Both the position numbers and the translations under genes were made by a program. This document shows positions 16,103 through 23,037 of a DNA stretch of 40,732 nt, piece after piece. Each line of letters opens with the position of its first letter. The first letter of the stretch is position 1. Origin of the DNA: a virus; IMG/VR virus record IMGVR_UViG_3300009068_000005, positions 1 through 40,732 of that record. One strand, given 5' to 3'. Below the pieces are notes generated by a model. It was not told the DNA's origin. It made no database searches and saw nothing but the letters and a program-made list of their open reading frames with translations.

Positions 16103-16817
16103 TGAAACACTATCTATTGGCTGGTGTGATAACGGTTTAGTTGATGGCAAGTTTGCCGAAGGTATTATGTATACCACTATTACTGCACCCACTCGTAAGT
16201 TAGCGGTTAACAATGCTATCCGTGTGCAAGGTAATCAGATTGGCAGACAACGCCAAGCATTACTAGACATGTGGTATGACCAAGTTAAAACTGACTGGTT
16301 GTTATGGGTTGACTCAGATATTGTGCTTACCCTTGATGTGCTTGAGATGCTATGGAAACTAGCAGACAAAAACACTAAGCCAGTGGTGTGTGGTGTTTAC
16401 TTTATTTCTAAGCAGATGGAGTCATCATTGATGCAACCTATGCCTGCTTTATTTAATGAAACAGGCGAAGAGTTTAGTATCCGTTATGTTCATCCATTAC
16501 CAGCAAGTGACATCATTAAGGTTGATTGTGCTGGCTTGGGCTTAACGCTTATGCATCGCAGTGTTGTACCTAAGTTGCGTGCTATCTCACCTGATTACTC
16601 AGTGTTTGCTGAACAGGAAAACATTGGAGATAAGTATGTTGGTGAGGACATAGTGTTCTTTCGTAATCTTAAGAAGGCTGGTGTTGATGTATATGCACAC
16701 ACAGGTGCAAGAGTTAAACACATGAAACGATTTGTCTATGACGATAACTATTATGCGTTGTATTGGCAAGCAGCAAAGGCAGCGGAGGCACAAAGTGGCA
16801 ACACAACAAGCGAGTAA
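16086..16817 (+). CDS. GT-A fold glycosyltransferase
   Basis: A 243-residue enzyme with the nucleotide-sugar-binding Asp76-Ser-Asp78 motif in Leu-Leu-Trp-Val-Asp-Ser-Asp-Ile-Val-Leu, an upstream Arg-x2-Ala-Leu helix, and a later Gly-Glu-Asp-x2-Phe-Phe catalytic-type motif, as in family 2 glycosyltransferases. There is no membrane segment, so it acts in the cytoplasm. The placement among replication genes, not tail genes, raises the possibility that it modifies phage DNA or a host polymer; the acceptor is unknown. Confidence 0.8.
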   Translation: MSHSSNETLSIGWCDNGLVDGKFAEGIMYTTITAPTRKLAVNNAIRVQGNQIGRQRQALLDMWYDQVKTDWLLWVDSDIVLTLDVLEMLWKLADKNTKPVVCGVYFISKQMESSLMQPMPALFNETGEEFSIRYVHPLPASDIIKVDCAGLGLTLMHRSVVPKLRAISPDYSVFAEQENIGDKYVGEDIVFFRNLKKAGVDVYAHTGARVKHMKRFVYDDNYYALYWQAAKAAEAQSGNTTSE

Positions 16818-17160
16818 CAAGCGTAGAGGTGCAGCATTTGAGATTGAACTGGCTGATTGGTTTATGCAGCAAGGTTTAAACGCTCAACGCTTACCTCGTG
16901 CTGGTCGTAATGACATCGGTGATGTATTCCTACCAGCAACCAATGACATCTATGTGATTGAAGCCAAAGCACCAAGGCGAGATGGCAAGATAGACCTATC
17001 AGGTTGGTTGCGTGAGGCATACCTTGAAGCAGAAAACTACCGTAAATCTAAGAACATGAAGGTAACACCAACTCCATTGGTAATTATTAAGGCATCTAAC
17101 AAAGGAATTGAGGATGCCTATGTTGTTCAAAGACTGGGTGATGTCCTTGCAAAACTCTAA
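16795..17160 (+). CDS. Hjc/VRR-like Holliday-junction resolvase or nuclease
   Basis: The start is the GTG at 16,795, six bases after GGAGG (16,784-16,788), giving 121 residues. Motifs fit a PD-(D/E)xK resolvase: Arg-Gly-x2-Phe-Glu-x-Glu-Leu near the start, Asp-Ile-Gly-Asp-Val and Ile-Glu-Ala-Lys-Ala as the catalytic Asp and Glu-x-Lys, then a conserved helix. It overlaps the glycosyltransferase end. It probably resolves branched replication or packaging intermediates. Confidence 0.75.
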   Translation: MATQQASNKRRGAAFEIELADWFMQQGLNAQRLPRAGRNDIGDVFLPATNDIYVIEAKAPRRDGKIDLSGWLREAYLEAENYRKSKNMKVTPTPLVIIKASNKGIEDAYVVQRLGDVLAKL

Positions 17161-17518
17161 ACATGACATCGTTAAAGTTCTTGAACATTATGGATTTGAA
17201 ATACCACATGGTAGGCGTGGGTGGTTCACACTGCGTTGCGCTTTCCATGGTGATAGAGTTAAGTCAGCCCGTTTAAACATAGACAACGGTGGGTTTCGTT
17301 GCTTTGGTTGTGAGATGGCTGGTGATGTTTATTCATTGATTATGAAACGAGAAGGAGTTGGGTTTAATGAGGCTAAGCAAATCGCAGAAGGAATTACTGG
17401 CGAGGGCAACGGAGAACTACGAACGAAACCTAACAGAGATACTTCCGTACCTGACGAGCAGAGGTATCACAGAACAGACCGCTCGTACATTTCGCCTCGG
17501 CTTCGTAAGAGAGCCTGA
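17141..17518 (+). CDS. Primase, zinc-binding half (split primase, part 1)
   Basis: A 125-residue protein with a CHC2-type zinc motif: Cys-Ala-Phe-His-Gly-Asp, then Phe-Arg-Cys-Phe-Gly-Cys about 20 residues later, followed by Gly-Asp-Val-Tyr-Ser-Leu-Ile-Met. This is the template-recognition domain of DnaG-like primases. The start is placed at the ATG at 17,141; an upstream ATG at 17,108 is possible. The last 50 codons overlap part 2 in another frame and look less protein-like (many Arg and Thr), so functional sequence probably ends near residue 80. Confidence 0.75.
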   Translation: MSLQNSKHDIVKVLEHYGFEIPHGRRGWFTLRCAFHGDRVKSARLNIDNGGFRCFGCEMAGDVYSLIMKREGVGFNEAKQIAEGITGEGNGELRTKPNRDTSVPDEQRYHRTDRSYISPRLRKRA

Positions 17519-17984
17519 GATTGGACACGAACCTTACGCTGGTAAGTTAGCAATCCCATACCTCACACCAACAGGAGTGATTGACATACGCTTCCGTAGT
17601 TTAAACGCTGATACGGGTCCAAAATATATGAGCAGACCAGGGGCTACAACCCACATCTTTAACATCAATGCGTTGAGTGATGACACAGATGTCCTTGCTA
17701 TATGTGAAGGTGAACTTGATACCGTTGTTGCTACACAAGCAGGCTTTAGTGCAGTTGGTTTGCCTGGGGCTAACAACTGGAAATCTTTTTATGGTCGTGT
17801 GCTTGCTGACTGGTCAAAGGTTATCTTGTTGTGCGATGGTGACAATGCTGGTCGTGAAATGGCTAAGCATTTAAGTAGAGAACTAGACAATGTATTCCCT
17901 GTGTTCATGCCTGAGGGTCAGGATGTTAACGATGTCTACCTAATGGAAGGCGCAGATGGATTGCGTAAGAGGGCAGGCGTTTAA
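17367..17984 (+). CDS. Primase, TOPRIM half (split primase, part 2)
   Basis: A 205-residue protein with its own AAGGAG site at 17,352-17,357, nine bases before the ATG. It holds the TOPRIM fold: Ile-Cys-Glu-Gly-Glu-Leu-Asp motif, then Gly-Leu-Pro-Gly-Ala-Asn-Asn, and Leu-Leu-Cys-Asp-Gly-Asp-Asn-Ala-Gly. Upstream is the Thr-Ser-Arg-Gly-Ile-Thr-x-x-Thr-Ala segment typical of DnaG. It lacks the zinc domain, which is encoded by the overlapping gene in the frame one base away. Its stop codon is provided by a GTTTAAAC copy (17,979-17,986). Confidence 0.8.
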   Translation: MRLSKSQKELLARATENYERNLTEILPYLTSRGITEQTARTFRLGFVREPEIGHEPYAGKLAIPYLTPTGVIDIRFRSLNADTGPKYMSRPGATTHIFNINALSDDTDVLAICEGELDTVVATQAGFSAVGLPGANNWKSFYGRVLADWSKVILLCDGDNAGREMAKHLSRELDNVFPVFMPEGQDVNDVYLMEGADGLRKRAGV

Positions 17985-17986
17985 AC

Positions 17987-18376
17987 ATGATGGTAAAGAA
18001 CTCGTCTTTTGATTTAGACTTTGGCTTTGGTCGCAAGGGCGAGCAGTTAGTTGAGGCTTTACTAACAGAAGGTAAGACAGTTGAGGTCAAGCGTGACCGC
18101 AAGTGGTGGAGTACAAACAACATTTATGTAGAGGTTGAGTGTTGGTTTAATAAGAGTAAATCATGGGAGCCATCGGGTTTGATGGTTACGACTGCGGAAT
18201 ACTGGGCATTTGTATTGGAGCGTGGTGTAATTATGATACCCACTGACCATGTGCACTATGCAATCAAAGAGTTTGGTAGGGAAATAACCTGCGAGATACC
18301 ACCTAACTGGAGTAAGGGTTACCTAATTACAGTAGAGGATTTAATGGTAGCGATGAGGATACTTAAAAATGGATAA
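17987..18376 (+). CDS. PD-(D/E)xK nuclease-like protein
   Basis: A 129-residue protein starting two bases after the primase stop codon. The early part has Gly-Arg-Lys-Gly-Glu, then Val-Glu-Val-Lys-Arg-Asp, then Tyr-Val-Glu-Val-Glu, which matches a nuclease core with Glu-x-Lys as active site. The remainder is a mixed alpha/beta domain. A role in DNA processing fits its operon. The family name is not known to me. It overlaps the next gene by eight bases. Confidence 0.65.
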   Translation: MMVKNSSFDLDFGFGRKGEQLVEALLTEGKTVEVKRDRKWWSTNNIYVEVECWFNKSKSWEPSGLMVTTAEYWAFVLERGVIMIPTDHVHYAIKEFGREITCEIPPNWSKGYLITVEDLMVAMRILKNG

Positions 18377-19019
18377 CGATAAAGAATTATTATGGGAAAC
18401 CGTATACAAAGTAGCACGCCTCAGTGCCACACGATGCGTGCGTATCCATCGCCACCTTGTAACGGCAGATGATGTGTTCCAACACCTTAGTCTTTGGGCA
18501 GTAGAACATTGGCACAAGATTGAGGAGTGGGAAGGACAAGACTCATTGGTGTTTAAACTTAAGCGCACATTTAATAATGAGTCACAGAAGTTTGCCAGTA
18601 GAGAGCGTGCATACAAGAGTAAATCCGTACCCTCTGATGCTTTCTATTACACACATGAGATACTTCAAGAGTTGCTTAAAGATGTATGGCACTACGAACA
18701 GTGGGTGCAGTCGGCAACACCTAGTGATGCAGAGTTCATTAGTAAATCAAGTAAGCCAAGCGAAGGTATGAACCGTGAAGCAATGTTGTCAGATGTTAGC
18801 GGCGCACTACATCGTTTAAACGAACAAGACAAACTTCTTCTGCGGCGTAGGTTTGATGGTGGTGGCATGGACTTTGATGCACTCTCTATTGAATACTCAG
18901 TCAGTGATGAAGCCTTGCGTAAGCGTGTTAGTCGTGCACTTACCAAGTTACAAGACAGGCTAGGCGGAGAACAACCTCAATGGAACAATCGTAGATATAG
19001 GAAACCCGACAATGATTAA
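18369..19019 (+). CDS. Sigma-70-like transcription factor
   Basis: A 216-residue protein. The C-terminal 60 residues resemble sigma region 4: Leu-x-Glu-Gln-Asp-Lys-Leu-Leu-Leu-Arg-Arg-Arg-Phe, then Ile-Glu-Tyr-Ser-Val-Ser and a recognition helix Ala-Leu-Arg-Lys-Arg-Val-Ser-Arg-Ala. The N-terminal region (residues 1-75), with Ala-Asp-Asp-Val-Phe-Gln, resembles ECF sigma region 2. It may redirect host RNA polymerase to phage promoters. Alternatives are an anti-sigma or non-sigma helix-turn-helix regulator. Confidence 0.65.
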   Translation: MDNDKELLWETVYKVARLSATRCVRIHRHLVTADDVFQHLSLWAVEHWHKIEEWEGQDSLVFKLKRTFNNESQKFASRERAYKSKSVPSDAFYYTHEILQELLKDVWHYEQWVQSATPSDAEFISKSSKPSEGMNREAMLSDVSGALHRLNEQDKLLLRRRFDGGGMDFDALSIEYSVSDEALRKRVSRALTKLQDRLGGEQPQWNNRRYRKPDND

Positions 19020-19173
19020 ACCCAAGTACCAACGCATGAAACCATGGAACTTAATAGGACTCCCGTTATATTATATTGGTATCTGTTTAAATGACATCGG
19101 ATACTACATCTATGTAGCAGGAGATAAAATAATTTGGTATAAGCGTAAGCAGATTGGATACACAAAGAAATGA
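19012..19173 (+). CDS. Small aromatic-rich protein
   Basis: A 53-residue protein starting within the end of the sigma-like gene and ending inside the next start (ATGA overlap), consistent with translational coupling. It is rich in Tyr, Ile, Trp and Lys; residues 14-26 are hydrophobic and could associate with a membrane. No family is recognised. Confidence 0.6.
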   Translation: MIKPKYQRMKPWNLIGLPLYYIGICLNDIGYYIYVAGDKIIWYKRKQIGYTKK

Positions 19174-19703
19174 TTATAGGTTTGAGTGGATACGCACAGT
19201 CAGGTAAAGATACAGTTGCTGAGTTGTTGTGTTTAAACTATGGGTTCAAGCGTATATCTTTTGCATTACCTATGCGTGATGCAATCTATACACTCAACCC
19301 AATAGTTGAAGGTGGCAATCGTGTTGCTGATTTAGTTGATGAGTATGGTTGGGATGTAGCCAAGGCTAACCCTGAGGTACGCAGATTACTTCAAGTGTTT
19401 GGTACTGAGGTGGGTCGTAATCTTTTTGGTGAAAACTTTTGGATTGACCAAGCGTTTAAACGAGCGGAAGAATACGAACGAGTAGTCTTTTCTGATGTGC
19501 GTTTTCCTAATGAAGCAAGGGCTATTCAACAAAGAGGCGGTGATTTGTGGCGTATCAATAGACACAATCATCAGCCAGTTAATGGGCACACATCAGAACA
19601 TGCGATGGATAACTTTATGTTTAAACATGTTATCTACAATGATAGAACGCTTGATGATTTGTTTAATGATTGCGAGATGCTTGCTAAACAATTAGATTTG
19701 TAA
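19170..19703 (+). CDS. Deoxynucleoside monophosphate kinase
   Basis: A 177-residue P-loop kinase. Walker A is Gly-Tyr-Ala-Gln-Ser-Gly-Lys-Asp-Thr at residues 7-15. Arg-Arg-Leu-Leu-Gln-x-Phe-Gly-Thr-Glu-x-Gly-Arg and Ser-Asp-Val-Arg-Phe-Pro-Asn-Glu-Ala motifs are those of phage dNMP kinases (T4 gp1-like family). It would phosphorylate dNMPs for phage DNA synthesis. It is the last gene of the rightward operon and contains three GTTTAAAC copies. Confidence 0.85.
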   Translation: MIIGLSGYAQSGKDTVAELLCLNYGFKRISFALPMRDAIYTLNPIVEGGNRVADLVDEYGWDVAKANPEVRRLLQVFGTEVGRNLFGENFWIDQAFKRAEEYERVVFSDVRFPNEARAIQQRGGDLWRINRHNHQPVNGHTSEHAMDNFMFKHVIYNDRTLDDLFNDCEMLAKQLDL

Positions 19704-19710
19704 ATACAGA

Positions 19711-19750
19711 AGCCCCCTCGCAAAGACTGGAATCCGCGAAGGGGCTTTTG
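19711..19750 (+). terminator. Rho-independent terminator of the replication operon
   Basis: An 11-position GC-rich stem (19,711-19,721 with 19,736-19,746, one mismatch), a 14-base loop and a short T-run. It lies between the convergent kinase and WhiB genes. A further inverted repeat (eight pairs, GCTCACCT with AGGTGAGC) follows at about 19,754-19,794 and may terminate the leftward transcript. Confidence 0.85.
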
Positions 19751-19806
19751 TATGCTCACCTATCCTATACTTCCCCTTTATAGGGCAGGTGAGCGGTCTT
19801 AATGTA

Positions 19807-20151
19807 TCACATTGCTATCCCTCGTGGGTCGGTGACCTGTATGTTGAGGGCTTTTCTTGCCTGTTGCCTACGAAATGGCGTAGTTCCACCCCATACCCCA
19901 CTCTTTTCATGGACTAGCCCCCACTCTAGGCACATCTCCATGACTGGACACTCTGCACACATGCGAGCAAACAACCTTTCCTCCTCAAGAGTAAAGATGT
20001 CCTTGTCAGGGTAAAACAATTCAACATCTAACCCTTTACATGCAGCCTTCTCAGTTAGTTCGGGATTCCACCGCAGTTTAAACGCATCATATCCATTACC
20101 TCGGTAGCGAGCCTCGCCTGTTTGCATAATGCGGTGGTGTTTAATCTCCAT
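19807..20151 (-). CDS. whiB: WhiB-family transcriptional regulator
   Basis: A 114-residue protein starting at an ATG overlapping the upstream stop codon. The four iron-sulphur ligands are Cys38, Cys65, Cys68 and Cys74 (Cys-x2-Cys-x5-Cys), followed by Gly-Val-Trp-Gly-Gly at 85-89 and a basic Arg-Arg-x-x-Ala-Arg-Lys tail for DNA contact. WhiB proteins are restricted to actinobacteria and their phages and act by binding the principal sigma factor. Phage copies can repress host whiB genes or block superinfection. It is the last gene of its operon, after a transglycosylase. Confidence 0.93.
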   Translation of the reverse strand: MEIKHHRIMQTGEARYRGNGYDAFKLRWNPELTEKAACKGLDVELFYPDKDIFTLEEERLFARMCAECPVMEMCLEWGLVHEKSGVWGGTTPFRRQQARKALNIQVTDPRGIAM

Positions 20152-20588
20152 TAGTACCACCCCTTGGCTAAGTGATGAGCGTAGGCTCTGCATATTGCAC
20201 GAGTCTTGCCATATTTTCTTTCAATATAAGCAAGCCCTGCATCTACCTGTTTGTATCCGTCAAGTGTGGGTTTCATATCTATATTCACCCAAGTTTCAGG
20301 CATGAGTTGTGCTATGCCTAGCGCACCGCTTGATTTATTGCGTGCCTTTGGTCGCCAGTTGCTTTCCTCTGTCCATAATTCAAAGAGGCAAGGGTACTGC
20401 TCAAGTTTATCTTGCTTGATTAGTTGGCTGATTGCGTACTGTTGATACTCATTGTCATAGTATGCAACCACCTGTCCTTGTGGTTCATGTCCGTTTATCT
20501 GCACCCTTGGGTTAAAGATAAGAAAGATTCCAAGGATAATAACTGTGATGAACCACAGTCTTGCATGCGGGTGGATATGTTTAAACAT
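20151..20588 (-). CDS. Membrane-anchored lytic transglycosylase (SLT-like)
   Basis: A 145-residue protein. The start is the ATG at 20,588, whose codons overlap a GTTTAAAC copy. Residues 11-25 form one transmembrane helix or uncleaved signal anchor. The catalytic domain has Glu-Glu-Ser-Asn-Trp (probable catalytic Glu75), then Ser-Ser-Gly-Ala-Leu-Gly-Ile-Ala-Gln-Leu-Met-Pro-Glu-Thr-Trp, the SLT signature, and a final Ala-Tyr-Ala-His-His. It would cut glycan strands from outside the membrane. It is encoded away from the lysis genes, in a WhiB operon, so a non-lytic or early role in the wall is possible. Confidence 0.85.
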   Translation of the reverse strand: MFKHIHPHARLWFITVIILGIFLIFNPRVQINGHEPQGQVVAYYDNEYQQYAISQLIKQDKLEQYPCLFELWTEESNWRPKARNKSSGALGIAQLMPETWVNIDMKPTLDGYKQVDAGLAYIERKYGKTRAICRAYAHHLAKGWY

Positions 20589-20943
20589 ACTCTGCCTCCA
20601 ATTTTGCACGGTCACCACATACTCGTTTAATAAATCCAAGTATGTCTTGAGGTATATCTGTGTCGTTACCTTCGGCATCTGTTGTACCCAACACAATCAT
20701 GTTGCCCACAATCTTGGGTGCGTTGCCAAACATGAACGAAAGTGCACTTGCTACTCCATTGAACGAGAGTTCTTTAAGTAACCCCTCCTCATTTACATAG
20801 CCTTGGCATACACCAGCACCAAAGAAATCGTACATGCTGATGGGTTCAATCAATCCACCAACGGCTGCTTGCATATCGGAGAGTTGTTTAAACTCCTTCT
20901 CCTCGTATGTCCCATCTGTGTATAACACTGCACCTTTAGCCAT
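20581..20943 (-). CDS. DUF3846-like protein
   Basis: A 120-residue protein with Gln-x2-Val-Gly-Gly-x-Ile-Glu early, then Tyr-Val-Asn-Glu-Glu-Gly and Ile-Val-Gly-Asn-Met-Ile-Val-Leu, which is the pattern of the phage/plasmid DUF3846 family. The function of the family is unknown. The stop codon TAA falls inside the GTTTAAAC copy at 20,579-20,586, which also forms part of the next start. Another copy lies near codon 17. Confidence 0.7.
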   Translation of the reverse strand: MAKGAVLYTDGTYEEKEFKQLSDMQAAVGGLIEPISMYDFFGAGVCQGYVNEEGLLKELSFNGVASALSFMFGNAPKIVGNMIVLGTTDAEGNDTDIPQDILGFIKRVCGDRAKLEAEYV

Positions 20944-21121
20944 GATTATTCTCCTTAAGTATTCCGTTCTCGTATTCCCTGCCTACTTTGTATTCAGCAC
21001 CGAGTTTATTAACTGCATCACTTAGTGTGTTGAGAAATGTTTTGCGTTGCTCATCATCTAAGTGAGTAATCATGTCGTTTGATATGTCACAACGCCATAC
21101 GATTCTATCCATGAAACTCAC
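20936..21121 (-). CDS. Small protein of unknown function
   Basis: A 61-residue mixed-charge protein. The GTG at 21,121 is taken as start; an ATG at 21,112 (three codons later) has a better upstream sequence and is a real alternative. It overlaps the previous and next genes by 17 and 8 bases. It has no motif beyond a helical Glu-Gln-Arg-Lys-Thr-Phe-Leu segment. Confidence 0.6.
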   Translation of the reverse strand: MSFMDRIVWRCDISNDMITHLDDEQRKTFLNTLSDAVNKLGAEYKVGREYENGILKENNHG

Positions 21122-21314
21122 CGCTCTCTAACCTTGCGATTGCTTCTCTTAAGTGAGCAATCTTTTCTGCCTTGGTCATGCGTGGTTTGATTCCATATTT
21201 AATTTTGATTTGTTTAAACATGGATTCATATTCATCTTGGTGATTGGCAATGAGTGATTCCACTGCTTCGTACTTAGCCTTGGCATACATGTTAGTTGAT
21301 TCGTTGGCACTCAT
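21105..21314 (-). CDS. Small helical protein
   Basis: A 69-residue, Lys/Glu-rich, predicted all-helical protein. Its ATG overlaps the stop codon of the upstream 40-residue gene (ATGA). The second half (Lys-Ala-Glu-Lys-Ile-Ala-His-Leu-Arg-Glu-Ala-Ile) resembles a dimerising helix. It contains one GTTTAAAC copy, encoding Phe-Lys. Function is unknown. Confidence 0.65.
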   Translation of the reverse strand: MSANESTNMYAKAKYEAVESLIANHQDEYESMFKQIKIKYGIKPRMTKAEKIAHLREAIARLESGEFHG

Positions 21315-21433
21315 TGGTTCACCAGTTCCTTAGCATCTATGACCCACGCTTCAACGCATGCAGCGCAGCGCAGGTCAAGGTTAAGTGCATCTAATTCGTA
21401 CTCACCACCACAATCTATGCAGCGTGCGTTCAT
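21311..21433 (-). CDS. Tiny zinc-ribbon protein
   Basis: A 40-residue protein with two Cys-x2-Cys knuckles (Cys5-x2-Cys8 and Cys23-x2-Cys26), a complete zinc ribbon. It starts at an ATG overlapping the stop codon of the upstream gene and ends in the next start, in a run of overlapping genes. It may bind nucleic acid or a protein partner. Confidence 0.65.
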   Translation of the reverse strand: MNARCIDCGGEYELDALNLDLRCAACVEAWVIDAKELVNQ

Positions 21434-21687
21434 TAAAGCACCAGCCCTTTCATCATGTTGTTAAGGTCAGCCAATGCAAGGTCGTCTGCGTTGTACTTGC
21501 AGCCGTCAATAGTTGCCTTGCTCTCAAGCCCTGCAACCTTAACCCAATCACGATAAGGCTTGGCTCCCTTGTAGTCCTTCATAAATAAGCAGGCGCTTAG
21601 GTATAGGGCATAGTCGTTGTTAATCCACATGGCAATGTTCCATGTGTTGCGATTTTTCCAACCGTTATATGTTGATTCATTACTCAT
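21433..21687 (-). CDS. Phage protein with Asn-Gly-Trp/Asn-Thr-Trp motif
   Basis: An 84-residue protein beginning with a Tyr-Asn-Gly-Trp-x-Asn-Arg-Asn-Thr-Trp-Asn motif and then Met-Trp-Ile-Asn-Asn-Asp. I have seen this N-terminal pattern in small proteins from many phages and plasmids, whose function is unknown. The C-terminus (Ala-Leu-Ala-Asp-Leu-Asn) is helical. Translation is coupled on both sides. Confidence 0.65.
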   Translation of the reverse strand: MSNESTYNGWKNRNTWNIAMWINNDYALYLSACLFMKDYKGAKPYRDWVKVAGLESKATIDGCKYNADDLALADLNNMMKGLVL

Positions 21688-21841
21688 GGCTAACCATTTT
21701 CTTTAGTTGTGAGTTGCGCCTGCGTAGCCATGCGTTCTCGCTATTGAGTGCGATGTTTTGTTTGATTGCTAATCCCATTACGGTTAGCGCACCCACTATT
21801 GCAATGAGTGTTGCGATGATGTCGCCAGTTCCTAGATACAT
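21680..21841 (-). CDS. Small membrane protein with charged coil
   Basis: A 53-residue protein with AAAGGA upstream of its ATG. Residues 8-26 are a transmembrane helix; residues 30-50 are a charged coiled-coil (Asn-Ala-Trp-Leu-Arg-Arg-Arg). It is the first gene of the leftward WhiB operon, and its end overlaps the next start by eight bases. Confidence 0.65.
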   Translation of the reverse strand: MYLGTGDIIATLIAIVGALTVMGLAIKQNIALNSENAWLRRRNSQLKKMVSHE

Positions 21842-22129
21842 ACCAGTCCTTTGTTCTGTGTAGCGGTGTTGCTACATAACCAATACTCCTACTTGGCAGA
21901 AATAAAGTCAAGGATATTCAGAAAGATTCTTAAATTATTTTTATTGTTTAAACAGTTTTACCTACTGGTAGTTGGTAAAACCTATCCTACCATGGTTGTC
22001 AAGTGATATGTTTAAACATGTTATAGTGCCAGAAATCCTGGGGGCTTGAAGATATGCGTTTAAACAAAGTTCTTGCATGGCACTGAAGATGGTTGTTTAA
22101 ACGCTTGAAGATGCCAGACTGAGGACAAA
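21842..22129. promoter_or_regulatory. Control region with four GTTTAAAC sites and TGAAGAT iterons
   Basis: No gene is visible here. Four palindrome copies start at 21,946, 22,010, 22,058 and 22,095 (steps of 64, 48 and 37 bases). TGAAGAT occurs at 22,047, 22,084 and 22,106, the first two exactly four bases before a palindrome. GTGCCA and TGGCAC flank the third site as an inverted repeat. A TTGACA box at about 21,999-22,004 on the - strand is a possible -35 for the leftward operon, but its -10 is unclear. This is the best candidate operator, and a second candidate origin. Confidence 0.6.
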
Positions 22130-22155
22130 TAAAAAACCCCCGCCTGAGCGGGGGC
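22130..22155 (-). terminator. Rho-independent terminator of the amidoligase/glutaminase unit
   Basis: On the - strand a seven-pair stem of pure GC (22,148-22,154 with 22,137-22,143), a four-base loop and a run of six Ts (22,131-22,136). It lies 16 bases after the glutamine amidotransferase stop codon and isolates it from the control region. Confidence 0.92.
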
Positions 22156-22170
22156 TATTTACTTTATTGT

Positions 22171-22974
22171 TTAGAATAAATGTGAGTCATAGTAACTAGA
22201 TGTTTGTGAGTGCTCACTGTAATCATCGTAGTAACTTTGTCGCCAGTTGGAGTGCCACACTTGTTTAAACGGTTTGAAGTTCTGATGCTCCACAATCTTG
22301 CCGTTCTTAACCTTGAAGTATTCACCCTCATCTGCATCGTGAACCCAATCAAGAGTTGAGTCCAACATAATCGCTGCGTTCTCAATCGTTTGTTTAGTTG
22401 AACCGTAAACCAGTGAACCTGATTTAGTTTGTGCAATCCATAACGGTGAGGAATTAACACGAGCCAAGTGCAGTGTGTTGCCCTTGCCTTGCTCAATCCA
22501 AGCCAGCGCTGCGGTGCCTTGCACCTGTGACAAAGCCTCGGCAATGGGCGCTGATGTAAATGCAATCAATGCAGCCACTGCCTCGCTGTCAACCTGACCA
22601 ATGCGAGGGACTCGTAACTGTTTAAACAACGCAACATCATTGCTGATGTGTCCGTTGTGAGTGAGTACGATTTTGCCACGAGGAATTGGGTGGTTGTTAT
22701 CGTTTACTTTTGGGTCACCTTGGGTAGCCCAACGAGTATGCAAGATTGCAGTTGTAGCACCAGCACAAGCACGCTTGCCTGCATCTGTTGCAATGAAGCG
22801 AGTCGCATCTACTGCAGCCTTGGTGATAACCCTTTTACCTGTGATTGGGTTAATCCATGCCACACCAGTGGCATCTTGCCCACGATGTTCAATGTCCAGC
22901 AGCATCTGTGCTGCTAGGTCTGTCTGATTCTGATTGTGCTTAGGATTTAAGCAGAAGCCTGCGATACCACACAT
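22171..22974 (-). CDS. Class II glutamine amidotransferase
   Basis: A 267-residue stand-alone glutaminase. Met-Cys-Gly-Ile-Ala-Gly places Cys2 as the nucleophile once Met is removed. His-Arg-Gly-Gln-Asp-Ala-Thr-Gly, Leu-His-Thr-Arg-Trp-Ala-Thr-Gln-Gly, Thr-His-Asn-Gly-His-Ile and Val-Asp-Ser-Glu-Ala are the usual motifs of PurF/AsnB-type glutaminase domains. There is no fused synthetase or transferase domain; the C-terminal 50 residues are Tyr/Ser/His-rich. It should release ammonia from glutamine for a partner, most likely the amidoligase encoded just upstream. Confidence 0.9.
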   Translation of the reverse strand: MCGIAGFCLNPKHNQNQTDLAAQMLLDIEHRGQDATGVAWINPITGKRVITKAAVDATRFIATDAGKRACAGATTAILHTRWATQGDPKVNDNNHPIPRGKIVLTHNGHISNDVALFKQLRVPRIGQVDSEAVAALIAFTSAPIAEALSQVQGTAALAWIEQGKGNTLHLARVNSSPLWIAQTKSGSLVYGSTKQTIENAAIMLDSTLDWVHDADEGEYFKVKNGKIVEHQNFKPFKQVWHSNWRQSYYDDYSEHSQTSSYYDSHLF

Positions 22975-23009
22975 AATTTATTCTCCAGTCGTTAGTAGTT
23001 AATGAGTGA

Positions 23010-23037
23010 ATTGTACCACACCTATTTGGTGAGGTAA
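23010..23037 (-). promoter_or_regulatory. Predicted promoter of the glutamine amidotransferase gene
   Basis: On the - strand TACAAT (23,015-23,010) lies 16 bases after TTACCT (23,037-23,032). The sequence from here to the start codon, with ACTACT and GACTGGARA, is shared with the leader of the SprT-like gene. The promoter overlaps the end of a tiny upstream gene. Confidence 0.5.

Noticed and set aside
22648-22927. Two + strand frames over the glutaminase gene
   Set aside because: They are antisense to a clearly coding gene with full catalytic motifs and have no ribosome sites.
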